Source: Microcystis aeruginosa FD4 (GTDB lineage Bacteria > Cyanobacteriota > Cyanobacteriia > Cyanobacteriales > Microcystaceae). Taken from it: 64,000 nucleotides of DNA. Below, in pieces: positions 38,796 to 46,554 of this stretch. Both the position numbers and the translations under genes were made by a program. The notes below the pieces were generated by a model. The model was given only the letters and a program-made list of their open reading frames with translations. It did not search any database and was not told the DNA's origin. The stretch spans positions 4,898,001 to 4,962,000 of the forward strand of contig NZ_CP046973.1 in the NCBI RefSeq assembly GCF_009792235.1, written 5' to 3'. Within the stretch, counting starts at the first letter, position 1. Every line of letters starts with the position of its first letter.

Positions 38796-39107
38796 ATGCA
38801 GATTCAGTTAGAGTATTATTTGTTATTAGCGGCGGCTTTATTTTGTATCGGAATTTACGGTTTAGTCACCAGTCGCAATGCTGTCCGGGTTTTAATGTCG
38901 ATCGAATTGATGCTCAATTCTGTTAACATTAACTTGATGGGTTTTTCCAACTATCTTGACCCCGCTAATATCAGAGGCCAAATTTTTACCATTTTCGTGA
39001 TTACCGTAGCGGCAGCCGAAGCAGCCGTGGGTTTAGCGATTATCCTTACCATCTATCGTAACCGCGACACCATCGATATGGAACAGTTTAACCTGCTCAA
39101 ATGGTAA
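38796..39107 (+). CDS. ndhE: NDH-1 subunit 4L, NdhE
   Basis: A 103-residue NuoK/ND4L-type subunit with three membrane segments. It carries the conserved RNAVRVLMSIELMLNSVNINLMGF, whose membrane glutamate takes part in proton transfer, and AAAEAAVGLAIILTIYR. A GAAAGAGG ribosome site lies just before the ATG. It is the last gene of the operon. Confidence 0.96.
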   Translation: MQIQLEYYLLLAAALFCIGIYGLVTSRNAVRVLMSIELMLNSVNINLMGFSNYLDPANIRGQIFTIFVITVAAAEAAVGLAIILTIYRNRDTIDMEQFNLLKW

Positions 39108-39360
39108 GGTGGTGAACTACCTCGACCCGCTATGCGCAATTGAACTCACGGGGGAATGCCTGAAGATAGAATACCTAGGCTCACCTTTTGGACGTACTTC
39201 CCCTCCTTGAGCAGTATTAATTTTTGTGATAGCACCCTTGAAAAATTGGGTATTGTTTGCACAAAATAGTCGCAGTAATCTTTCTAGGTCAGCGTCATGA
39301 CTTCTACTCTAATTGGCAAGAGTTCTAATCTCATCAGGTGGTGAACACTACGAGAAACTG

Positions 39361-39393
39361 AGAAAACGGGTTTCTTCGAGAAACCCGTTTTCT
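39361..39393. repeat. Perfect 15-base-pair palindrome (hairpin)
   Basis: AGAAAACGGGTTTCT (39361-39375), loop TCG, then AGAAACCCGTTTTCT (39379-39393). All 15 positions pair. The 3' arm ends in a short T-rich tail, so it can act as a terminator, but it is far (250 bases) from ndhE. It is also similar to palindromes carried by cyanobacterial IS ends. Confidence 0.85.
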
Positions 39394-39589
39394 GGACTGC
39401 CAAGGGGTAAGATTGCTTTGCAGGGGGTTTTAGCTGAAAGAGAAAGGTTAACGCGGAAATTATCCCCCTCGCCATCACCCGCTAAAATTTTCATGGAGAG
39501 GAAGTAATTCAGAGATAAGGGACTGTGGAGTTGTTGGGTTTCGTTCCGAGGGACTAACCTACGAAACTCACCCCATCACCAGTCAATTG

Positions 39590-39655
39590 ACTTTTTCAGC
39601 AAGCTGACTCCTAACCCCACCAACAAACTTTTTCGGCAAACCCTAATTAATCCGA
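39590..39655. repeat. Inverted partial copy of the 2584/35730 repeat
   Basis: Read on the minus strand it gives AGGGTTTGCCGAAAAAGTTT and GGTGGGGTTAGGAGTCAG, the leading blocks of the same dispersed family. A second AGCTTGCTGAAAAAGTC lies just beside it, so this copy may be a nested pair. Confidence 0.5.
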
Positions 39656-39691
39656 AAGGGACTAGGAGAGGGTCTAAATCCCCCATAGGCG

Positions 39692-40320
39692 TTAATTGTA
39701 GCCGAAAAATCGATTGTAAAGCCTTTTATTGATCTCGTATACTAGCCAAATAATTAAAAAACAGACAGAGATGAATATCAAAGGTTTTTTAGTCAGTAAA
39801 TTCTGCAAACTCCAGAAGAATTCCTGCGGTTGAGTGACTAGATACCAACTATTCAGTCGGAGAAACCTTCCTAAATAGATACCGATCGCACTTAAAAATG
39901 GAGAGTTATTTCTAGGGGTAAAACTGCTGAATTTAGCTGACTTTGCTGACAATAACTTTTTAAATTAAGTAAGGAGAGAACGTATAGCTGAAAGCCAAGG
40001 AAAATAAAGATACTATACTGGGGAATTAAAACTAAAAAAATTAAACTTTTGGCGTAATCCTGCTGAACATAAGAGATTAAATGAATGCTATCGGTGAGAA
40101 TATAAGGAGCATTGGGTAAAAAAAGCAGGAAAAATAAGAGAATTAACCACCAGAGTAGGGAACGAGAAAAAGCGATCCGAAATAACCAAAAGCTGAGGAT
40201 AAAGGGGATAAACGCCAGAAAAGAATTCCAGATAATCCTCCCGGTGCTAAGGTGAAATAATTGCCAAGCATTGTGCCACCAATCCCTAGTTAAAATCATT
40301 GTTAAATCTGCCCAAATCAT
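39692..40320 (-). pseudogene. DUF1361 membrane protein gene split by a frameshift
   Basis: Two minus-strand frames together make one DUF1361 protein of about 210 residues. The 5' frame (40320-39892) has four hydrophobic segments and the family phrase FLPNAPYILTDSIHL. The 3' frame (39952-39692) supplies AIGIYLGRFLRLNSWYLV and the last hydrophobic segment. They overlap between about 39892 and 39952, so one base gained or lost in that stretch explains the break. It could also be a sequencing error or programmed frameshifting; no slippery run stands out. The function of the family is unknown. Confidence 0.7.
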
Positions 40321-40323
40321 CCC

Positions 40324-40740
40324 TTAAATACCAGTCTCCTCTAGGGTTGATAAATATCCTAACCAATTTTTTAAAGATTCCGGGAAAGGGATTCTTTGTC
40401 TAGCGGTGGGAGCGATGCACACATGGTGGGTTTTCGCTTTTCCGACCATGATTTCAGCCAAATAAATTTTATACTGCAATTCAAACTCGTTTTCGCTTAG
40501 GGATCGGGCAGTGAAATTAATCTGTATTTGATCGCCACAAACAAGGGGACGAAAAAACTGGATTTCCGCTTGAGTAATCGGTAGAGCAACCGGAGAATCT
40601 TTCAAAAAATCCTTGATATTGATGCCAAATTGTGCTAAAGAAAACTCGTAGGCTTCATGACAGATCGAGAGAAGATGGGCAAAATAAACCACACCGGCCG
40701 CATCGGTATCGGACAGATAAATTAGGCGCTCGTAGGACAT
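40324..40740 (-). CDS. Hot-dog acyl-CoA thioesterase, probably 1,4-dihydroxy-2-naphthoyl-CoA hydrolase
   Basis: A 138-residue hot-dog-fold thioesterase of the 4-hydroxybenzoyl-CoA thioesterase group. The catalytic region YLSDTDAAGVVYFAHLL carries the active Asp (residue 13 region) followed by GVVYFAH, and the central helix is ICHEAYEFSLAQFG. In cyanobacteria this family removes CoA from DHNA-CoA in phylloquinone synthesis, so that is the likely role in photosystem I quinone supply. It is followed after 3 bases by the DUF1361 pseudogene and preceded closely by the CCB-type gene, suggesting one transcript. Confidence 0.8.
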   Translation of the reverse strand: MSYERLIYLSDTDAAGVVYFAHLLSICHEAYEFSLAQFGINIKDFLKDSPVALPITQAEIQFFRPLVCGDQIQINFTARSLSENEFELQYKIYLAEIMVGKAKTHHVCIAPTARQRIPFPESLKNWLGYLSTLEETGI

Positions 40741-40747
40741 AAAAGGC

Positions 40748-41266
40748 TTATTGTCTTTCTAGAAAGGTTAAACTATCTTGTAGTTGTCTTAACTCGTCTC
40801 GATGGGCTTTGACAGTTAATTCCGTTTGCTGAGATTTGCTTTCTACTTTAAAAGCCACTTCCTCTAAACGGCCGACTTTTTGCCAATAGAAAACACCCGC
40901 GAGGGGAGATAAACCCACAAGAGCAAAAATATAGGGATTAGTATCAGGAAATAACAGCGATAACACCAGTGAGAAGCAAAATAAACCCAAGGCCGCCAAA
41001 ATTGTCAAAAATATCGATAGAAAGGGGCTAGGCGGCACAAAACCCTGTAATCTGACAATATTCTGTTCAGGTTCGATCGCCTTGACTTGATAGGAACGTC
41101 GGTCAAAATAATCTCGCAGTTGTTCTAATAGTTGGTCGTCACTGGTACTGGTAAGATAGACACGCTGTTCGATACGCTCTTTGACGGAACCGCGAATAAA
41201 AAAGAATAATCCCACCATGAGCAGGAGAGTCAGAAAAAAAGTTGAGGAAAGAACGGGGGTATCCAT
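40748..41266 (-). CDS. Cofactor assembly of complex C subunit B (CCB2/CCB4-like, DUF2930)
   Basis: A 172-residue membrane protein. The N-terminal segment FFLTLLLMVGLFFFIRGS and a central hydrophobic pair (about 80-125) flank a soluble stretch with YLTSTSDDQLLEQLRDYF and GFVPPSPFLSIFLTILAALG, the pattern of the DUF2930/CCB family. Members help attach heme ci to cytochrome b6 in the b6f complex. Membership is judged by pattern only. It lies 7 bases upstream of the thioesterase gene and divergent from the metal permease. Confidence 0.72.
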   Translation of the reverse strand: MDTPVLSSTFFLTLLLMVGLFFFIRGSVKERIEQRVYLTSTSDDQLLEQLRDYFDRRSYQVKAIEPEQNIVRLQGFVPPSPFLSIFLTILAALGLFCFSLVLSLLFPDTNPYIFALVGLSPLAGVFYWQKVGRLEEVAFKVESKSQQTELTVKAHRDELRQLQDSLTFLERQ

Positions 41267-41401
41267 GGCGGCAGTTAGGAGCGAAAAAACTTACAATTAA
41301 TCCTAATTATCCTAACCTATCTTCTCCCCCGATTCAGAAGATAGTCCCTAGGAGCAAAACCTCGATCGAGAATCAGAAAAATTTAACCCCAAGGCAGATT
41401 C

Positions 41402-42307
41402 ATGGGCAACAATCTATTAACAGGATTAATCGAACCCTTACAGTATAGTTTCATGCAGAGATCCCTAATTGAAGCTATCATCGTCGGCATCATTTGTGCC
41501 GTGGTGGGAACCTACCTGATGGTACAACGTTTGGCTCTCTTGGGGGATGCCATCAGTCACTCGGTCTTACCTGGACTAGCGATCGCTTTTATTGGTAATT
41601 TTAATCTTCTCCTGGGTGCTTTACTAGCCTCAATGGTCAGTACCCTACTGATTAACTTGATCCGTAATCGTTCCCCAATCAAAGAAGATGCGGCCATGGG
41701 TATTGTTTTCTCGGCTTTTTTTGCCCTTGGCATCACCCTGATCACTCTCATCCAAAAAAACAACAAAATTGACCTTAATCACTTTCTCTTCGGCAATATT
41801 CTCGGTGTTACTGCTGCCGACATCCGCGATACCCTAATTATTGCCATTATCGTTTTATTAACCGTTTTGCTCCTGTATAAAGAACTATTATTCTACACTT
41901 TCGACAAAATCGGGGCGCAAGCGGCAGGTTTACCAGTAAATTTATTAGATTTAGGCTTAATGCTCCTGATTGGTCTGACAATCGTTGCTAGTCTGCAAGC
42001 GGTGGGAGTAATCCTCGTTTTGTCCCTTTTAATTACCCCCGCGGCCACTGCCTATCTTTTAGTTACCCGTCTCCATCAAGTCATGGGTTTAGGTGTGGGT
42101 GTGGGTATTATCTCTAGTATCAGTGGGATGTATTTAAGTTATTACTGGAATTTACCCTCTGGACCGGCGATCGTGCTTGTCGCTTTTACCCTATTTATGT
42201 TGGCCTTTTTATTCAGTCCCCGTCAAGGAATTTTCAATCATCCCTCTAGTCTAGGTAGTCAACTTTCTATCTGGGTAGAGATGAAAAATTTGTTGAGAAG
42301 ACGTTAG
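41402..42307 (+). CDS. Metal (zinc/manganese) ABC transporter permease, ZnuB/MntB family
   Basis: A 301-residue ABC-3 family permease with eight or nine hydrophobic segments. LMVQRLALLGDAISHSVLPGLAIAF near residues 40-64 is the conserved first cytoplasmic region, and VGVILVLSLLITPAATAYLL is the signature near the end. It would form the channel for Zn2+ or Mn2+ uptake. The ATPase and binding-protein genes are not next to it in this window, which is common in cyanobacteria, so the metal cannot be chosen from context. Confidence 0.85.
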   Translation: MGNNLLTGLIEPLQYSFMQRSLIEAIIVGIICAVVGTYLMVQRLALLGDAISHSVLPGLAIAFIGNFNLLLGALLASMVSTLLINLIRNRSPIKEDAAMGIVFSAFFALGITLITLIQKNNKIDLNHFLFGNILGVTAADIRDTLIIAIIVLLTVLLLYKELLFYTFDKIGAQAAGLPVNLLDLGLMLLIGLTIVASLQAVGVILVLSLLITPAATAYLLVTRLHQVMGLGVGVGIISSISGMYLSYYWNLPSGPAIVLVAFTLFMLAFLFSPRQGIFNHPSSLGSQLSIWVEMKNLLRRR

Positions 42308-42546
42308 TTTGCAGGAGAAGGTGGTATTGAGCAAAAAAAGCCAACGGCCGAGATAACTGCGATAATTTGCTAGACTTTTAGAGGCTCTTGCCCTGATATT
42401 GTATTAATTTTATCGTTTCATATTGTACTTAAGCGACATACCAGACCACAGCATTAGGTTAATTCTTCCCCACAAGAATCTGATATTGGAGAATAGTCAT
42501 TTGACCTCTTGTATTGGGTAGCTCTTGGATTCATTAGCCTGTACAG

Positions 42547-42885
42547 CTAGTTTCCGCTAATTTCTACCAATGTCTCACCAGCAGCTAAAAGTTCTAAAGC
42601 CCTGGACAAAGTCTCACTCAAGATTTCACGCAACCGGGCATTAGAGGTGTTGCCACAAGTCAGCCAAATAATTTGTGGGGGCGAACCAAGTCGCTCAACT
42701 AAATCTACAAAATCGCTATCTTTGGTCATTAGGATAGCTCTTCGAGCTTTTGCAACCTGAAAGATTTCAGTATCTTCAGCATCTCTGAGTCCAAGATCAC
42801 GCAAAGCCACAGCTTCAATCTCAAGTGTAGTGCTAATCCAGGTGGCAATTGCGGGAGACAAATGTGCGTCAACCCAAATTGTCAT
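42547..42885 (-). CDS. DUF5615 PIN-like protein, candidate toxin
   Basis: A 112-residue PIN-like protein with the acidic residues of a nuclease site spread as in DUF5615: IWVDAHLSP at the start, DAEDTEIF in the middle and MTKDSDFVDLVER. Its ATG overlaps the stop of the upstream DUF433 gene by four bases, the usual translationally coupled arrangement of this pair. It is probably an RNA-cleaving toxin neutralised by the DUF433 partner; activity is inferred from the family only. Confidence 0.85.
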   Translation of the reverse strand: MTIWVDAHLSPAIATWISTTLEIEAVALRDLGLRDAEDTEIFQVAKARRAILMTKDSDFVDLVERLGSPPQIIWLTCGNTSNARLREILSETLSRALELLAAGETLVEISGN

Positions 42886-43106
42886 GCCACTAAAACCGGG
42901 TGATTAAGCTTCCGCGAGGCATATAAAAGCGCTGCTTTCAAATCATCTGCCTCAAGATCAGGCATTTCATCTAGAATTTCTCCCGCGCTTAAACCTGCCG
43001 CGAATAGATCTAACACATCTGATACCCGGATTCTCATTCCTCGAATACAGGCACGACCACCGCACTGCCGAGGATTAACTGTAATTCTTGAAAGCAATTC
43101 CGCCAT
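42882..43106 (-). CDS. DUF433 protein, candidate antitoxin
   Basis: A 74-residue DUF433 protein, a winged/HTH-type fold. RITVNPRQCGGRACIRGMRI is the typical N-terminal segment, and VLDLFAAGLSAGEILDEMPDLEADDLKAALLYAS the C-terminal helical part. It precedes the DUF5615 gene in the same operon with a 4-base overlap. Such proteins probably bind both the toxin and their own promoter. Confidence 0.87.
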   Translation of the reverse strand: MAELLSRITVNPRQCGGRACIRGMRIRVSDVLDLFAAGLSAGEILDEMPDLEADDLKAALLYASRKLNHPVLVA

Positions 43107-43370
43107 TATAAGGTAGCTCTTACGATCTTTACCTTTATTGTGAACTAGAGTGCTAAAAGTTTCAACAAAACAGGGTAGGCATAGTTCACCTTGTCAATAA
43201 TGAAAATTATAACCAAGGTGGTGGACATCTATCCCCATTTCTGTTGAAACTTCTTGTAGAAATAGTCCAAAGTTTCTCCAAAATCCTCTTGTCAATAGCT
43301 TTTGAGATGCTCTCACCCTGTTATAACATATAATTAATTTGCAAGAGTTCTAGTTAACTTGGTTAGGGCT

Positions 43371-43595
43371 ATGGATTTATTAAAAAATCGCTTTGTGCAG
43401 TCGTTAGGAGTCGGGGCGTTGTTTTACCTCCTAATGCTTTCCTTAAATTGGGTGGTGTTGTTCACCCTGAGAATTCTTGAATCTTTTTCTAGTTGGTATC
43501 GATACCGCGCCGCTCCCTATTCCTTCCAAATCAGTATCGGGGTGACGCTGGCCTATTTGCTGATCACGGCCGTCTTGAGTAGTCGGCATGATTAG
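43371..43595 (+). CDS. Small membrane protein, hypothetical
   Basis: A 74-residue protein with two clear hydrophobic segments (about residues 12-36 and 52-68) joined by an aromatic, Arg-containing loop (SSWYRYRAAPYSF). I do not recognise a family. The ATG at 43371 is preferred over an in-frame TTG four codons earlier. It is convergent with the DedA gene across an inverted-repeat element. Confidence 0.55.
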   Translation: MDLLKNRFVQSLGVGALFYLLMLSLNWVVLFTLRILESFSSWYRYRAAPYSFQISIGVTLAYLLITAVLSSRHD

Positions 43596-43607
43596 TAGTA
43601 AAACGTA

Positions 43608-43670
43608 GGGTGCGTTAGACGGCAAAAATTGCTGATTTGACTCGAAGGTGACAATCCGTCGTAACGCACC
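43608..43670. repeat. Inverted-repeat element, GGGTGCGTTAGACGG family
   Basis: GGGTGCGTTAGACGG (43608-43622) pairs with CCGTCGTAACGCACC (43656-43670), 14 bases with one bulge, around a 33-base loop. GTAGGGTGCGTTA...TAACGCACC elements are a common small repeat family in cyanobacteria. It could end transcription of both convergent genes. Confidence 0.7.
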
Positions 43671-43685
43671 ACCTATGATCAACAT

Positions 43686-44291
43686 TTACTCATACCGGCG
43701 GTTACGTTTGCGGATAATCCAGAGGATAAACCAGATAACGAGGGCAAGTAAAGCGATTTTTGAGACGGGAGCCAGATATTCTTCCACAAGGGGGTAATTC
43801 TTCCCTAAAAAGTAACCTGCTGCCGTTAAAAAAATGACCCAGAGGGTCGTGCCGATGGTGGAGTAAACTAAAAAGGGAATCATCGCCATGTGATTCATCC
43901 CGGCAGGTAGGGAAATCAAAGTTCGTACTCCAGGAACCAAACGACAGAGTAAAACCGCTTTACTACCGTGACGGTTAAACCATTGATTGGCTTTTTGAAT
44001 ATCTTTAGCGGAAACGGTAATCCATTTGCCGTATTTATCGGCTAGTTTTTCGATTTTTTCCTCATCCACAACCCGACCCAGATAATACCAAGGTAGCGCT
44101 CCGATGACTGTACCAAAAATCCCCGCTACCACTGCCGGAATAAATTCCATTTGTCCCTCATGGACGGTAAAACCCGCTAGGGGCATAATTAATTCCGAGG
44201 GAATGGGAGGAAAAAGATTCTCTAAAAACATTAATAGGGCTATGCCTAAATAGCCCATAGAAGTCATTGTATTTGTAATCCATTCAGTCAT
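43686..44291 (-). CDS. DedA-family membrane protein
   Basis: A 201-residue DedA (SNARE-associated/VTT) protein. ENLFPPIPSELIMPLAGF near residues 24-41 is the family signature, and FNRHGSKAVLLCRLVPGVRTLISLPAGMNHM is the conserved second region with the essential Arg residues. Four or five hydrophobic segments are visible. Members probably act as lipid scramblases or flippases for undecaprenyl phosphate and other lipids. There is no operon partner. Confidence 0.88.
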   Translation of the reverse strand: MTEWITNTMTSMGYLGIALLMFLENLFPPIPSELIMPLAGFTVHEGQMEFIPAVVAGIFGTVIGALPWYYLGRVVDEEKIEKLADKYGKWITVSAKDIQKANQWFNRHGSKAVLLCRLVPGVRTLISLPAGMNHMAMIPFLVYSTIGTTLWVIFLTAAGYFLGKNYPLVEEYLAPVSKIALLALVIWFILWIIRKRNRRYE

Positions 44292-44376
44292 AATTTTTTA
44301 GGATTTAGAAAACAGTTTTAAAGTAAAGTATTTTCAGTGAACAGTAATCAGTGAACTGAAAACTGAAAACTCACAC

Positions 44377-44445
44377 CTGATAACTGATAACTGATAACTC
44401 ACACCTGAAAACTCACACCTGATAACTGATAACTGATAACTGATA
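44377..44445. repeat. Tandem TGATAACTGATAAC and CTCACACCTGA repeats
   Basis: Two runs of the 8-base unit CTGATAAC, separated by paired CTCACACCTGA blocks, fill the gap before the ahcY stop. GTAATCAGTGAACTGAAAA just upstream also occurs at 1772-1790. Confidence 0.8.
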
Positions 44446-45723
44446 TTAGGTTCCGGAAGTCCAGGAGTTGATATATTCTAATTGGGCTTCAGTGAGGGTA
44501 TCGATTTCAATCCCCATGGCTTGCAGTTTCAAGCGGGCGATTTCTTGGTCTAATTCGTAGGGAATCGAGTAGATGCCGGGGGCCAATTTACCTTGATTTT
44601 TAACCAAGTATTCTACACCGATCGCCTGGTTAGCGAAACTCATATCCATAACGGCGCTAGGATGACCTTCGGCGGCTGCCAGGTTAACTAGGCGACCTTC
44701 CCCGATAACAACGACGGATTTACCGCTTTTTAGGCTATATTGTTGGGTAAAGTTGCGAACTTCCTTAACATTATCGGCTTTTGCGCCTAAAGCTTGCAGG
44801 TCGATTTCAATATCAAAGTGACCGGAGTTGGAAACAATCGCCCCATCTTTCATCAGGTCGAAATGTTCGGCCCGGATAACGTGCTTGTTACCAGTTACGG
44901 TGATGAAGATATCGCCTTCTTTAGCGGCTTCATCCATGGGCATAACCCGGAAACCGTCCATCGCTGCTTCAATGGCACGCACGGCGTTAATTTCGGTGAC
45001 AATTACATTAGAGCCTAAACCTTTGGCCCGCATAGCCACACCTTTACCACACCAACCATAACCAGCCACAACCACGGTTTTACCGGCAAGGAGGATATTG
45101 GTGGCGCGAATGATACCATCAAGGGTAGATTGACCTGTACCGTAGCGATTATCAAAGAAATGCTTGGTTTCTGCGTCGTTAACGTTCATTGCGGGGAAGG
45201 ATAACACCCCGGCTTTGAGCATGGCTTGCAAACGGACGATGCCGGTGGTAGTTTCTTCGGTAGTACCGATAATGTCGGGTAATTGGTGACTTCTTTCTTT
45301 AACTAGGGTGGCCACTACATCACAACCATCATCGATGATAATCTGGGGTTTGTGATCGAGGGCGATTTGAACGTGACGGTGATAGGTGTCGTTATCTTCC
45401 CCTTTGATTGCATAAACGGGGATGCCGTAATTAGCGACCAAACAAGCGGCCACATCATCTTGGGTGGAAAGGGGATTACTGGCAATTAGTAACGCATCAG
45501 CGCCACCGGCTTTTAGTGCGATCGCCAAATTAGCGGTTTCGGTGGTAACGTGACAGCAAGCGACTAAACGCAGTCCAGCAAAGGGTTTTTCGATAGCGTA
45601 ACGTTCGGCTAATTGACGCAAAACGGGCATTTCCCGTCCGGCCCATTCGATGCGTTGTTTGCCGATGGGGGCTAAACTAATATCTTTAATGTCGTATTTC
45701 TGTTGAACTGGTGTTGCTACCAT
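44446..45723 (-). CDS. ahcY: Adenosylhomocysteinase (SAH hydrolase)
   Basis: A 425-residue NAD-dependent enzyme that splits S-adenosylhomocysteine and keeps methylation running. The GLRLVACCHVTTETANLAIAL segment and DDGCDVVATL are family marks. TTTGIVRLQAMLKAGVLSFPAMNVNDAETKHFFDNRYGTGQS is present in the substrate domain, with catalytic Asn/Lys/Asp region residues. The NAD motif is VVVAGYGWCGKGVAMRAKGLG. The C-terminal LTEAQLEYINSW fits the family. Length is that of the bacterial form without the 40-residue insert. It is a single gene with a CCTTATGG-like ribosome region upstream. Confidence 0.96.
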   Translation of the reverse strand: MVATPVQQKYDIKDISLAPIGKQRIEWAGREMPVLRQLAERYAIEKPFAGLRLVACCHVTTETANLAIALKAGGADALLIASNPLSTQDDVAACLVANYGIPVYAIKGEDNDTYHRHVQIALDHKPQIIIDDGCDVVATLVKERSHQLPDIIGTTEETTTGIVRLQAMLKAGVLSFPAMNVNDAETKHFFDNRYGTGQSTLDGIIRATNILLAGKTVVVAGYGWCGKGVAMRAKGLGSNVIVTEINAVRAIEAAMDGFRVMPMDEAAKEGDIFITVTGNKHVIRAEHFDLMKDGAIVSNSGHFDIEIDLQALGAKADNVKEVRNFTQQYSLKSGKSVVVIGEGRLVNLAAAEGHPSAVMDMSFANQAIGVEYLVKNQGKLAPGIYSIPYELDQEIARLKLQAMGIEIDTLTEAQLEYINSWTSGT

Positions 45724-45867
45724 AAGGGGTTTTCCTTAAATACAAGCCTCGGCTATTGGTTAATTTAACTTAACATTGTCTGGGGATTTTGGCTAATGTC
45801 AAGCTTTTCACTGGGTTTTTATATAGGAAAAAGTTATCAATCAGATTTCCACTGGGTTACGCATTTT

Positions 45868-46539
45868 TTAATAACCATGTTCAGCCAGAAATTCTAGGCT
45901 AATCTCGGTAGGAGGGTGATAAGAGCGCATTCTTAGCAATTTTTCCACATATTTGCCTAAAATATCCCCTTCTAGATTCACCCAATCGCCTAATTTTAAA
46001 TGGGAAAGATTGGTTTCGGCGTAGGTGTGGGGGATGACTGCCACTTTAAACCAGCTGCCGGAGGCATCGCAATCGGCCACGGTTAAGCTAATGCCATTAA
46101 CAGCTATACTGCCCTTACCGACGATATAACGAGCTATATGGGCATTCCACTGGTCTTCTAGGGAACTAGGGGCAGAAAAGGTCATTTCCCAAGAATTAGC
46201 CACAATTATCGATTCGAATAAACAGCCAATTCCGTCCACATGACCGGTGACAAAATGACCGCCGATTTTACTACCCACCCGCAAAGAGGTTTCTAGGTTA
46301 ACGTTGGTTTTTGTTTGAATCCTTCGTCCCAAAGTAGTGCGCTGTAGGGTTTCCGGGGAAGCGGTGGCCAAAAAACCCTCTGGGAGAATTTGCTCAACTG
46401 TCAAACAAACCCCATCCACAGCCACACTATCACCAATCATTAAATCTTGGAGAATTGTATTAGAGGATACAGACAAATATAGTCTATCAGTATCCACGAC
46501 CCGAATCGTTCCCAAGGCTTGAATTAATCCTGTAAACAT
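45868..46539 (-). CDS. ribE: Riboflavin synthase alpha chain
   Basis: A 223-residue enzyme that dismutates two 6,7-dimethyl-8-ribityllumazines to riboflavin. Two lumazine-binding repeats are visible: MFTGLIQALGTI with SVAVDGVCLTVEQI in the first half, and GHFVTGHVDGIGCLFE with GSIAVNGISLTVAD in the second. The proA stop lies 16 bases upstream on the same strand, so the two genes are probably co-transcribed. Confidence 0.95.
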   Translation of the reverse strand: MFTGLIQALGTIRVVDTDRLYLSVSSNTILQDLMIGDSVAVDGVCLTVEQILPEGFLATASPETLQRTTLGRRIQTKTNVNLETSLRVGSKIGGHFVTGHVDGIGCLFESIIVANSWEMTFSAPSSLEDQWNAHIARYIVGKGSIAVNGISLTVADCDASGSWFKVAVIPHTYAETNLSHLKLGDWVNLEGDILGKYVEKLLRMRSYHPPTEISLEFLAEHGY

Positions 46540-46554
46540 CTGCTTTTTTCTCGA

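Larger units (their letters stand above)
39108..39691. other. 584-base region after ndhE: perfect palindrome and repeats, no believable gene
   Basis: Two overlapping frames of about 64 codons cross here but have no family features. GGTGGTGAACTACC starts the region and a similar GGTGGTGAACACTAC recurs at 39339, which hints at the ends of a lost insertion sequence. A perfect hairpin lies at 39361-39393, and an inverted partial copy of the 2584 repeat at 39590-39655. Confidence 0.5.

Noticed and set aside
39108..39300. A tRNA or other structured RNA after ndhE
   Set aside because: I tried to fold a cloverleaf and found no anticodon arm with T-loop GTTCRA. No tRNA or rRNA gene was seen anywhere in the window.
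39313..39507. A 64-codon plus frame after ndhE
   Set aside because: It is made largely of the perfect palindrome and lacks homology features or a ribosome site.
45724..45867. A riboswitch upstream of ahcY or near ribE
   Set aside because: No conserved SAH- or FMN-riboswitch core sequence was found in the leader regions.
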